A stretch of 64,000 nucleotides of DNA, taken from the NCBI GenBank assembly GCA_018398805.1, contig JAGFBZ010000865.1, positions 3,224,001-3,288,000 on the forward strand. Reading direction: 5' to 3'. The position numbers were made by a program, and so were the translations under genes. This DNA comes from Hirundichthys speculiger. Its lineage: Eukaryota > Chordata > Actinopteri > Beloniformes > Exocoetidae. The notes below the pieces were generated by a model. It was not told where the DNA came from. It ran no database searches and saw only the letters and a program-made list of their open reading frames with translations. The first letter of the stretch is position 1; the number at the start of each line of letters is the position of its first letter. Positions 12,030 to 25,500 of this stretch are shown piece by piece.

Positions 12030-13513
12030 AAATAGACCAGAAAAAAAAGAGGTGATAAAATCAAGACATAAAATGCAGAAATAAAAGAAGCTTAGCCAGC
12101 AGACCTAAAGAGCAGAGTGGAGCTTTCTGGTCCATGTACCTGCAGGGTGTGCGAGCCCTGATGAGGCTGAAATGTTTTCACACATTAAACTTGCTCCTGT
12201 GTTTCTACCAAACACAGCAAAGCTTGAAGGATGATAAAACTGACATGGCAGCTAAGCTGTGCAGGTTTTGACGGATGCATGAAAAAATATATATAAACCA
12301 CAGAAACAGTTCTGCTCTGGGTTGTGTTAGTTTTCCTATTTGTGACGCACACACACACACACACACACACCTACCCAAGGTCCTCAATGTTTCTTTCCAT
12401 GACTAGTCTTCTGTCTGAAACTCCAGCTTCACCAGCTGTCACTTCCTCTCCAGCCCTCTCCACTCTCCTGTGTGAGTCCACCCTCTCATTACTCCAGTTC
12501 ACAGTTACAGTATGAACGGACAGTTTATTCTCTTATTGACTGTTGATGAGACATGTAAACGCACCACGCAGAAAAGGCCTGTAACCATTTGGAGGCAGAT
12601 CAACTGACTTTATTCGTCCTTTAAAACAATATTGCTGCTAACCACTGAAACAATCCAGTAGTGAAGTTATTAATAGGCCAATTAAAAGGCGTGCAGACTC
12701 TGTCTGCAATGATGGTGTGGTCATAGTGTCGACCCACTAATTTTCCAGGTTGTCACTTGAAAGTTGGGCCATGTTTTATATGTGGTTATAACACGCATCT
12801 TGATTGATCCACTCAACATCTGAACAGCTTCCCTTCTGGGTGTATTCACACTCAAACCTTGTGATTGGATGACCCACGATGCGCATTGATGCAAGGTGTG
12901 AATGGCACCTTGGTTTTTTTGTGTCATCGTAGCCCAGTCAAGGCCTTGGGAATTTTAAATCCCACTTCTTTTTGCTTGTTCTGCTCATTATGTTCCCCCT
13001 TATCTGAATCCTTTGGAGCCTCAAGTAAATGAATCTGCACCGTTTGCCAGCTGTGTCCTGTCCCGTGCTTTCGGACTTCTGAGCTGAACTGTTATTGGGA
13101 CCAACTAAGAGTTTTGACCTGATTTTCGACTTGAATTTTCCCCTGAGACTTGATGCAAGAATCATCTGGCCACAGAAGGTCGAAGAATTGGTCCTTCGGT
13201 TACATAATGAACCACGGTTTAACTACTGAGGCAAAAAACGTCAATCAGCTAGAGGTATCACAGGACATATCAGGAGTTCATAAAGTCAACAGAACTGTGT
13301 TTGTGAACCCAAACTACATGTTTGAAATTTTAAAATGTCCATCCTGGACCTTAAAACCAAACACTAGTAACTTCTCTCGAGGCCCAAAACTAAATCTCAA
13401 AGAAGCACCTACACTTAGGAATCACTAGAATATAAGATTTCAAAATACAACTTTTTTAAATGGTTAGTTAAAACCTGAATGACACAAAGCTTATATAAAA
13501 AAAACTTTACTAC
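12030..13513 (-). other. tspan5: tspan5 3' UTR (presumed)
   Basis: This follows the tspan5 stop codon on the minus strand. Minus-strand AATAAA signals occur at 12609-12614 and 12524-12529, so the canonical transcript could end near 12500-12600. A (CA)n run lies at 12348-12370. No other gene is seen. Confidence 0.45.
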
Positions 13514-16500
13514 CTACCAACTCTCTCTTACGGCTTCAATGTCACTCACGAGATTCTGCGCCAAACAAATACCGAAAATCTAAAGCCAGAAGAAAATAAA
13601 GTTAGGTTCGGTTTAAATACTGTAGGAAATCAGACGTAAGGAAAAACTGTTCACACACTGGCTCACCTGCAATAACGCGATTCCAATAAAGATGCCCGCC
13701 ACTACAGTCAGGTTGTCTTGTAGCCACTTCTCAAACTGTGGGACGCAGCCTTTGATGTAGATGAATGTCCTCTGCTCAGAGTCCTATAACAGAATTTACA
13801 AGCCAAATCATTACCAGAGCCTAAACATTTGGACTTTTACTGAAGGAACTGCTCTGAAGTTCTTGACACCACAGTTATTTTTAGCGGTAACACATAACCA
13901 CATTTTCATCTGCTGGTCTCCTCCAAAGTCTTTCTGGTAAAATCCCCTCAAAAGTTTGTCAATTTTTTTTTTTTTACAAAAACTCAGCTCACTGACCTGC
14001 TCTGGCTCTAGCTAAAAAAATGTTTTGCTTTAGTTTATATATAAAAAAATCAAGAAAACTAACAGCCTTTTCCTTACATTACACTACCGAGTACTGCCAG
14101 AGCTAATGATAGGAGGGGGGAGGGGTTTCAATTTGCATTGCATTGCTGCCGCATGAGTAATACCACAGCACCCAAACTACTGATGGAGAGCCAGACGCTG
14201 TATTTTAGAGAGTGGGGAGGAGGGAAATATACTGAAAGGGGAATATTGTGACCAGGGTGAAGCAATCAATGACCTCATAGAGCACGAGGAAAGAAAACAA
14301 CTCAAAGAAAAAAGCAGGTTCTGCTCGTCAGACTCTTTTACGTCCCTAGTTACCTGTTAGAAGAGGATCTATGTCATACTTATAATTGTAAGTTCCTGTT
14401 TTCAACTCACCGCTTTGGCACGGATGTCGTATCCACACTGAGTGTTAATGACATCCTCCTGAAGAGAGAAGGCAGTTTGATTTTTTTTTATTGATAAGGA
14501 CATCAAGACATTTTGAATGCAAAGGGAAACAAAAGCATCTTTGTGGGGTATTACTTGACGGTTTTATTAATTATTGGAATGAATTGTATGATGGTTACTT
14601 GTGTGTCTATATATTTACTTTTACATACTTTTTACGTTTTTGTTTTTGGAAAATCCAAATTGAGTCCACAAAATGTGGATGGAGGAAAAACAAAAAAAGC
14701 TTAAAAGGTACTGTCTGCCAATCATGTCCACCACGTTTGGAGGTTGTAAAGGTAAAGATGGAAGTAATCTGACATTATAACTCTTCTTTACCAGCTACAG
14801 ATGATTTGCATGAAGTTAATGCATTGTTTTCTGCTGAGTCAAGCCAAACCAGTCTGAGCTGAACTGATTCCTTCACATGTCGTGAGGACTAACGGTGTTG
14901 ATTGGTGCTAGACAGCATGTGATGCTGTCAGCTGAACGTTTAGCTGCTCAGGCTATAACTGGAGTCACTGATTTAAGGAGTGAAGAGCAATTCCCTCTTC
15001 CCGATTTGTACGGCGATGAGAAAACAACACCGTAGTGTTACTTTACACATTACTTCAGTCTTGAGCACAACTGCCACTTGCAGATACGTCATCACATTGT
15101 TAAGCACTTGTTTATTTACACCAAGAGAAAATCAGCACAATGGAGAACGTCGCAGAAAATATGATGGCAACTCTGCTGACCTCATTGCATTTTCTGAGTT
15201 CTTCTTGACGGATTAAGGTCTGTCCACTGCCATATCATTTGCCAAAACTGCCACATCTACGCATCATGCATACATTGCATACAAGCCCTCACCCAAGTGT
15301 GTGTGCCATACCACGCACCAGCACGCCTCCTGCAAATCGAGCCGCGCCTGTGCGCAGAATGAAGCACTAGCACAAGCCAAATAAAGCAGACGTTCGAGGG
15401 TCAGTCATGCTTAGGTTTTTGTATGGATTTCCTAGCAACTGATTTGACAGCTGCTGATATGAGGATATGAATCTTGACATGTTCTTTGCAAAGGTATGAC
15501 TTGGACGTACCTCCAAAGACATCATCACTATGCTGAAAAAAATGAATATTTAACCAGCTTGAATCAACTGTTTCAATTTGCAACAAGCATATGAGTTTTA
15601 CTTCATCCAATGAGTACAATTTGGTAACAATTGAAGCGACTCCTTAAAGTTGTTTGACAATTCCTTCTTTAAGAGCACAACTGAAAATTGGGGTAGAGCA
15701 TGCTTTTTTTTGGTGTAAAGTATAACCTTGCCCATTCGCGGTTCACCGTTCGCGGTCCCGCATACTCGCGGATTTTGCTCCCAAAGTTTTTTTTTCATAA
15801 TGTACTTGAATTTGTGGTAGTCCTGGCAATTTTGTGAATATCTTAGGCCATTTTTTAGCAGAAAAACGCTCACATTCACCCTAAATGGTAAATAATTTTA
15901 AAATAACAATGTCAGTTAATATAAAATAAAAAATTAGTAAAGAGAGAGTAATTCCTTTAATTACCTTGGGAAGGCCGGACAAAAACGTAAACAAGTATTA
16001 TTATTATTATTATAACTATTATTATTAGGTAAGTCATAAATTATGTACTGTGCTGTACAAAATCTATATTTTAGCATATTTTAGCATTTATAATATCATA
16101 CACAGGGCTTTTAAAACTGCATCAATGATTCACAGGTTTTTGGGATTTGCGGAGAGAGGAAGGAACGTAACCCCCGTGAATAATAAGAGTATACTGAACT
16201 GGAATAAAGTGTAATTGCACATATACTCCCGTAGGAGGCAGCGGCGCTCTCATTGTCACAGTGCGCAGCAGGGAGTATTAGCTATATTGTGTCAAGTTTT
16301 TTTTTTGCATGGACATACGAGCACACACAGCACAGAGCAGGAGATATGAAGAGAACAAACCCTCAAGACACACTACAGAAAAATATTTAACAGGGATGAA
16401 AAGAAAGGAGGAAGAGAAACAGAGATAATGAAACAAACGAAAGTCACCAGAAAGTTAAGACGAGGAAATATGACGATGCTGATGTAGCGCTTGGCTTCAC

Positions 16501-19500
16501 TGTGACTATGCTGGGATTGATGCACTTTAAATATTTACAGACTAAAAAACAATATTAATAGCTATTCTTTGTTATATGTTGATCTGTATTTCTTTCTTTT
16601 TTGTTTCTCTTAATGCTAAAAAGGATAGTGTTATGCAGAGGTATACTTGTAACAATTTTGTAGACAAATTATACTATCTATAGTCGCGGTGAAGGGGTGG
16701 GGGGGCGCGAAATGCTTTTTCGGGGGGGGGGGGGGGGGTGTAGCAGAAAATAATTGAGAACCACTGGTGTACCTGTATGCATGTGATGTTTCTAGGAACA
16801 CCTGCTGTATTTTGAATACAGTCATTTTACATCCATGTTATCCTTAACTAATGCCCTTTGGTGGTATATCATGTGCTCAGGTCTGGGAAGCTTTAATTAA
16901 AGAGATCTACGTGCTGTCACTTCTGTGCCAGAGTAAGAGTAATAAGAGTGTTATGCTAAAAAGAAAAAAAAAATTGCAACACTCAAGGTCTCCACCCATC
17001 CGCCTTCTGGCTTTGCTTTGCCGGCAGGGTCAAGGAGGACTAAACACTGAGGTCTGAACATCCTGTTGGAAGCCAGCCTCACAACTGACATCGTCATTCT
17101 GCCTTCTGGAGGACACAGATAACACAATTATCTGCCATCAGGGACACTTACATAATGTCCTTTCCTACTTCTGGCTGTCCGTATGTTAAAAACGTTAGAA
17201 AGTTGACTTTTAACCATCAGAAAAAAAAAAAGAAAACTGAAAACTATACTTAAAGGTTTGTTGTGTTGTATCATGAAGAGAGTGAACATAAATGGGAAGA
17301 TCTACCGCTGGATCTTTGGTGCAGCAGGAAAAGGGAACTCCACATTTCTCACGACTTGGGTTGGAATCGGTGCAGTTGAAGTAGATGTTCATATTCCAGT
17401 CATCCGCTCCAAAAGCCCCACAGCACTCCCACTGGAATGTTAAAAAGGCACAAACAAACTCCCTCACATATATGTCAACACTCCCCCAGAAATGAACAGC
17501 CATGCTGGACACAAAGGTAAAACAAAACCGGGGAGAAATCAGTACAGTGGACAAAGAAACACAGTGCTCACATATTCCTGGGTGAAGTCTATCAGGTTCT
17601 GCAGATCAATGTCATCTCTGTAAGCCCGAATGTTGTTGTTAATGAAAAAGTTGAGCTGATCCTTGATCCAGTCTTTGAAGACAAAGGCCAGGACTCCTGC
17701 AGTCAGCTCCAGAAAGAAGATGATACCCAAGAACACGGAGAACTGCAATACACAACGCATTTACAGTTCCAAGAATTTAGCTGGTGTTATTGGGAGAGCA
17801 GTGAAAAGAATAACCTCTTAAAGCTTTTAGTGAACGTACAAACTTGAGCAGGAAAGAGTTCTCCCGCAGCGCTCCAATACAACCGGCAAAACCAAGGATG
17901 AACATCACACCGCCCACCACAAGGAAGAGCCACACGGGGTCGAAACCCCCCAGATCAGTGATGGATGAGATGTTGGAGAGAACGCCCTGGTGAAGAAGCA
18001 AAGGAATTTAGGAGTGAGGGTTAGAAGGATCACGGCATTAAAGAGAAGCAATATTAAATCTAATTAAAAGAGACATGAAAAATGGGCTTTTAGTGAGCTT
18101 TTCAGCTTAAGTAGAAATCAATATCACTGTTAAAATAAAGTAGTGAAATGTTATTCACACCGTGTTTAGTTCCATCCAGTCATGTCATGTTAATTCCATT
18201 GAAGCAGCTGCTAGACAAAATGTCAAACTTCAATATAAGTAGAACTGAAATGTTTGGTCTCATTTAATCCTAAGTATTAATTACTTTTGGGGAAGAATTT
18301 TCATTGCAGAGCTTCTAACCGAGAATTTTTCCAGCACTGTTTAAAGCCACTCTATGTAGCAATACCACTTCTGACCACATGGAGGCAGCACATCTGGCCT
18401 GGAAGGGTCTGAGAACAAAGCTCAGCTAAGTGTTAAATGCACGATGTACCTTTTGGGGAAAAGAAAGTATATTATGCAGCTTTTTTTTTTTTTTTAGCAA
18501 AGCTCATCAGCTGCAAATTAATTGTTTTAATTTTTGAATACATAAATCATTTAAGATTTTGAGGAATACTCTCTGCACAGTAAAAAGGTATTCACTTAGC
18601 AAACTTTTAGGCTTAAAAGTGTATTTTGGCCAAGCTGCTCCTCTCTGTCCAGTTTTTGTGCAGAGTTAACATTCAAACATACAGACAGAATAGTTCAATT
18701 TGATTGCGATTTTACTCCTAACAAGAAAGTGAGGAGCAATTCTTAAAGGTCCCATATTATGCTACTTTTAACTCTTTTAATCATGTCTCATAGGTCTTTA
18801 GAGCAAGGTTATGAATTCTGTTGCAAAAAACCCCACACATTTAGGTTGTGAGAGCCCTCCTCTCTCCCACACTTTTTGCTGTGCTGAAATCTGTGCTGTT
18901 TTGAGTGGGCGGGATGCTATGCAAATGAGGTACTGCTCTGATTGGCTGCCTGATTCCTTGGTCCCGGTGGGCGGCTCCAGCGCCTGCGGTGGGACTTTCA
19001 AGACGCTGTAACAGGGTAAACAAACATGGATGTACAACAGCTCATGTTTGATCCTGTTTCGGAGCCTGAAGAGGAGCAGACACCGGTTGAAGAGGTTCAG
19101 CCACGGTTACAGCAGGATGTCAATGAGTGGTAGGTTGAAAATTGAGGGCCTTATCTTATGTGAAACGCCATTTGTTTTGAGCTTTTTCACTTTTCAATGG
19201 GTATAAGATAGGGAACTTTATATTACATCCAAAGTTTAAATAAATAAATAAATAAAAGGCAAATGGCGCTATTTTGCACTTTTCAATTCATAAGATAGGC
19301 ATAATATAGGGCCATGAGTGTCTTATTTTTACTGTTTGCTTTGCTTTTACACTGTTATTGCCCTGGCTATAACAGTGGTTTTTATTTTTTGGCTATGTCA
19401 GTGGCTATCGTTAGCCATTACATGCTAGTGTTATTCAGCCATAGCTCAACAGTTTTGATATCTAACAGACTTTATGATGCACAACTATATCTGTAAAAAT

Positions 19501-22500
19501 ATATATTGCACCTCATGGAGGCCTACTGTAAGGTTATAAGAGCAGTGTAATAACAGTGGTGCAAGACCAGCTTTGTATTTGACACCATTATTTTTGTTTT
19601 ACATTACTTTCTACAGTAGGCTACTGTTATCTAAATTCTCTATTCTTTTTCAACAGGTGCTTATGTGGGAATTGTGCAACAATGCCCACAGAACGTGAAA
19701 ATGTGTGCTGCCAGGAGGTCCCACAGGTATCAATCATATGAGAAATGTAATTGCCAGTACAATGTTCTTATGGTTTGCAAAAATTTACTCAGTTGTTACC
19801 CTTTTGTTATTCCTTAGGTCACAAGAAGGATGAATCAGCTGGAAGATCCACCCAGATGCATGGTTGATCACCCTGGTCTTGAACCAGTTTGTCTGAACTT
19901 GTATTCTCTCCAGAATGCAATGAATATATATAGAGCTGACTATGGGCTCTTACGGCTTAGAGGTATAGAGCAGTAAGTATCTGTTCTACAGTCAAAGCAT
20001 AATTTGATTTGCCAATGAATATTGTCAACATGATTTTTTACAATACTATAAATGACAATAAATGTGATTTAAATAATCTGTTATGTTATTACTCTATATA
20101 GAGGTAGCTTTAGCACAGTAGTGTTTTGTTGTGACCGATATAACAAAACCCAGAAGCAGTTACTGAAAAATGGCCTACAATTCTATACACACTATACACT
20201 TGCATGGTCCTTTATTGCAATTGCAGATATTTTCTCACCAGACATCCATGTACAGTATATGTGAAGACAATAAGTAATCACAACACTGACTGTTGATACA
20301 TAAGATACTTTATTGCAGAGTAAAAATAAAAAAGGCATATAATTAACCAACATAAATAAAACAAACTTATAAGTAACACAGTATTAACAAGTATAAATAA
20401 GTAATACAAATAAAAATCCTGAGATGTGCTTGTATGTCTTTTCAGTCGTTACAGATTCTTGGCATACAGATCCTTTGTGAGCTGGTGCTGGGGATTTCTG
20501 GGTCGAAGGATCAGAGTAGTCATACCAGCTTGTGTGGTGCTACGCATACGCACTGAGTTCCCTGATGCTCAAGGCGTATATGTAGGGTTCAGACTGCCTC
20601 AAGATTAAACCGCGACACGTAGCTGGCAATGACATCCTCCTTGGCTGGCCTCTCAAACTCTGCACACAGGTCTGCCGGGATGGGGATCTCCAAAACCTTG
20701 TTGGCAAAAGGTCCAGGATCCAGGATGATGTGATCGAACATCAGGTCCATCAACTCATCAACGTATTCTGTGGAGTACAAAAACCAATATCACTATATCA
20801 TCCATTACAAAAGAATGTGTAACATTTTAGTCTGTACAGACACTGTCATACACCAAAATGTCCTTTGGTGTTTTCTAAATTATGTTGTAATATATTTTAT
20901 ACTAACTTATTCCATGTATATATTTACTTAGTTTTCTTTTGATTACCCCCAAAACAGTTTGCACACTCCAGCTCCCTTATGCAGTTTGTAATGATATCCA
21001 CCAGCGATTTTTGGAGCTACATGCTCTTCTTTAGACAATGTTTGAAAAAGAGTGGCTCCAAATGTCAATTATGGATGTCATTAAAAACTGCATAAGAGAG
21101 CTGGAGTGTGCGAACCTTCAATTTGTTTTGATTACTCTGTTTTATAGGTCCAGCACCTTTTTTATATTGTATGGATGTGTGCATTTTGTTGTCATTTTTC
21201 TATGTTTTGTGTGTGCAATAAAAAAGTTGGTTAAACATACTGAAGGTTGCATCTGTTTTGACCGGCTTGGCTGTGCATTCCCCCTTCTTGGACTTGGGAA
21301 AGTGGACCTTGAAGAGAGGTGCACCGTCAGCAGTCTTTTGGGGGCGGTTCGCATTTTCATTGAAATGCAGAGCAGACAGGTAGAGTCTGGGGAAATAAAT
21401 GAAAGTAAATTAGTGATAATTAAAATACATAACAGTATTTTCAACAGGCCGTAGACATTGTGATTTCACTGAAAACTATGCATATTCACATAAATTTAGA
21501 CTATAATCATTAACATACAGAATTAGTACAACATATATGTAGTACAATGAACTGGGTGTAACCACAAAACATTTGTAAAACAAGGCTTACAATGAATGGA
21601 TTAGAAATGATTTTCTCATCCTCCCATACTCAGGCTGTAACCACTAACCAGCTGCACCGTCTTTATCTTATCCCATATGCTCTGTTCTCTATCAATAGTT
21701 TTTAATTTCAAACCTTTTTTCAAATTAAATTAATAACAGGATTAACTGACTTATTTTAGAATCTGACAAATAATGTATACAGCAGCAATAGTAATGTTTA
21801 GAACTGCAAAATCACTACATAAACTAAATATCTCACCGGAAACTAATAAAAACAAGTCAGTGAAACAAATAATACTCCTCACAAAATTTGTTTCGTTTTG
21901 TGTTATTTACCTGCACAGCATTCCAAGAAATGGGAAAACAACATTTTTTGGGGCAAAGCGAAGTATCACACTGTGGAAAGCTTCGAGAGAGGAGGTCTGA
22001 TGGTGAGGGCTCAGCTTTTCCACATCTTTCAACACTCGCTTGCTGGTCAGCAACTTCTCCAGTTTGTAGAAAGCAGGAGTTGCTGAAAGAACAGAATCAA
22101 GTGGGTCAATACATATGCAAGTGTTATGCCAGTGGTAACAAATAATTTTCATCCTATCAACAACTGAAAAGCTTACAAAACTCAATCCATGCATAATTTC
22201 AGGTTCAAATGTAAGTCTGTTAGTGACTTCAGTGTACAGATGAAAACATACCAGCTCTCAACCATTTACGCCTGTCCGTTGTGACGCGGACTGGATGCAG
22301 GCAATTGGGGAACAAGGGGTCATCATGGGTGTGGATGTCCTGCACATGGTTGAGGATTGAAGTCCACTTTGCCACTCTCTCAGGCCCGGAAGTAGAGGAA
22401 GCTGCAGTCCAGTATATGTGATTTTTTATACTGCGCATCCACTTCTTCAAAGGCTCACATTCCTTGTTTTTGCAGATCTTCTCCAGTTGCTTGGACAATC

Positions 22501-25500
22501 CTAGTAATGCAGAAACAAAGTGAATGAACACAGTGAATTGATATATGAATGTTTTATTCTAATGGAGAACAGTTGACTTGACAAGAAAGTAGAATGTGCA
22601 GTTGCTTATGTAAAAAAATTGAAATGTGGCCATGATGGGAAAAAATTGTTCACCTATGATTGTGTGTTCTATATTTTTGAACCAGACATAAAAACAGGAA
22701 CAGACAAAAACATTACCTTTCTCCATGTGCCAGACATCATAAAATTGGGTGATGTTGGATTCCCTCAGGAATTTTTGGATCTGCGGGTGACGATCTGTCA
22801 CTATGCAATCCAGGGTCACACCAAATTCCTCCAGGAGTGTAAGGCTCCTTTTCAGGCCCTCTTTCTCCATATGATAACTCCCCCCAACTTCATTGCTCTG
22901 GTTAAAAAAAGGGGGGAAAGGGGATGTGATTGATGATTGATAAACGTTTGTCTGTCTGTGAGCTGCTTCACTACAGGCTGTCAGGATGGAAGCAGAAACA
23001 CGTCAAGGATTTTTTTTTTACCCAAAATGACAATTGCATTTTGCAGAAAAACTTTCAATGTGTAGCCCCAGATTTAACTTGTGTGACATCATTCTTTTCA
23101 CCGCTGCATATACATTTTCACTAACCTGCACTAGCTGTACATCGATGACAGTGTTGCGCTTCAGGTCCATCATCGTATAACTCCCGTACTTGGCACAGTG
23201 TCCTGAGAACATAAATTTAGAGAATGGAATTGCAACAAAGTGAGTGATTATTCAGAAAGGATGTCCTTTTTTATCGTAACGTCTGAAAATAATGCTAATT
23301 TGTAATAAGCATAGTACCTGGTGAGTCAGCCCTCATATCACCACCAACAATCACGCTCTGCTCTTGACTGAGCTGTTGCAACATGGCTTCCTGCTCCGTC
23401 TTCCACTTATGCACGACAGCTGGCTCAAGGTACATCCTGGCATGTCTTCTGAAGGTGTCATACGTGTACACCTTCAGCTGCATTGCCCTGAAGATCTGAT
23501 TTGAAAGACAAAAACATTATCAGTTATCCAGCTTCACACAAACGCCTCCAGTTATTAGATTTTTTTCTGTCAAAACACATCAGCATGCAAATGACACTTA
23601 TTAGCTGCTTTCCAAATACCTTTTCCAGTTTGAGAAAGGATGCCCCACTGAAGTACACAGCTGCAGAAAGTTGGAGGTTCCCGGCTGGGGTGCTTCCAAC
23701 AACCGGCTGACTCCTCCATTCTCTCCCATAGGCACAATGAGGGCACTGCTGTTTCACTGCAAGGAATGTACCAATTCTCCTCGTATTGACATCACAGACC
23801 CTCTGGCACACCGGGCAAATTTCAAAGAGCTCCAGGAGGCAGTTCTCATACACAATGTATTTCCATATTTTCTGGATGGGAGTGGATGCTTCTCTATTTG
23901 CCAAAAATAAAGAAAAACATGCGATTTCATATCGAAAGAGGACAGATAAGCGAAACAAAGATATGTTTTATAAAAGTGTAGTGGCAATATAAAATAACTT
24001 ACGACATAGTGGTTGACTCTTTTAACACAGTCACAGAATCCTCTGGATTGTATGTTGAGTCGTGTGGTTCTGGAGCCTCCATAGAAGAGCTGCCCTCCAT
24101 CGGATCGTCCTCACCCTCTTCCTCATCCACCAGGTCGAGAAAAGGCCTCTTGATGGGTGTCGAAGTCATGAGAGGTTGTGTAGACAATACAGTTTCCGTC
24201 TGAGTACCTTTATATGCACAGGAGAAACACACACACACACACACACACACATGAATATATGTCATTAAAATGATCAGACTTAACGTTTGAGATGCAATTA
24301 ATTATTACTTTATTTTTTATGAAATCGTCTGACAGATCACAAACCTGTACTTCTGAAGTGAGGCTGTAGAGTTCTAATGGATAACTGTGTGCTGGTCGTT
24401 GCTGTCGCTGGAGGGTCTGTCTGGCAGCCAACATCTCGAAATGTTGGCCATGCCGTAGATGTACTGGCCTAACAGAGAATAAAAATATGTATTTATATGT
24501 TTTATACTTTGTGTCAAAGCATATCATTGACACATTTACGGTTCTTTAAATCTTGACATTCAGTCTTCCTACGTTTGTACAAAAAACATACAATATATAA
24601 ATTTATACAATATAGCCAACAGCAGGGCTGACAGAAAACACACACAAATACCTGAATCTTCCAGCTACCTGGCGATCTCCCTCCAGCCAGCTGCCACCTT
24701 ATTTTAGACTAACTATGAATCAGCTGTTCCTCACATAACGTTACTGCAGCGCTCTCCAACACGAGCGACAGGCAGAAAATATTAACAGGGCGTCCGACAA
24801 AAGTTCAGCTGAAAAACGGCACGGCGCGGTCAGTTAGGACATTAAAAAAACAAAGCTATCAAATTGATTTTGTCGCTGATGCTCGCTCGCGTCTCATGCA
24901 GTTAGGACACGGTACAAACAGACACACGACGGTCACCGCGTTAGCAAAGCATAACATGCTATCAAGCTATCTGACTGCACCTTAGTAGGAATAACCAGTA
25001 AATATTATCACAAAATGTAGACACTTACCGATGGTTGGTTTGCAGTTGCTGGGTCAGTTGCTGGGTCACGTAGAGTTTGGTACTGAATCTTTGTTGAGAG
25101 TCAGTTTAGAAGCTAATCCAGCTTTGAACTGACCCTCGTTGCCGAAGCAGTCCGGAGTGAAGTGGCTAGCACAGACCAGCAGAGTTGAAGAAGTTGTGTT
25201 CGGCACGTTATTATCAAAAATAAATGCTAGCCACTGTTGTTTAACATCCTCCGATGCTGGGAGGGAAAACAAACATTTATGTTGGTTTGTACAACCGACA
25301 ACGTTGCACCTAGAGTGTCTCACTCGCTTCGACATGATTAGGCGGCAATGGCAATGGCGGCCAGCAGCCGGGTCGGCTCGAAGCGAAGAGGGAGAGGGGG
25401 AGGGGGAGTGGTTATGGTAATAGCATGTAAATGAGGGCCTGTTGTTACGTCACTCCAGGCCAATTCTGAATTGGCTCATTTCAGACATGAATTCCTACTT

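Noticed and set aside
18360..18480. Possible coding or repeat feature around CACATGGAGGCAGCACATC
   Set aside because: Weak resemblance to a common fish intron repeat, but no ends or reading frame could be supported.
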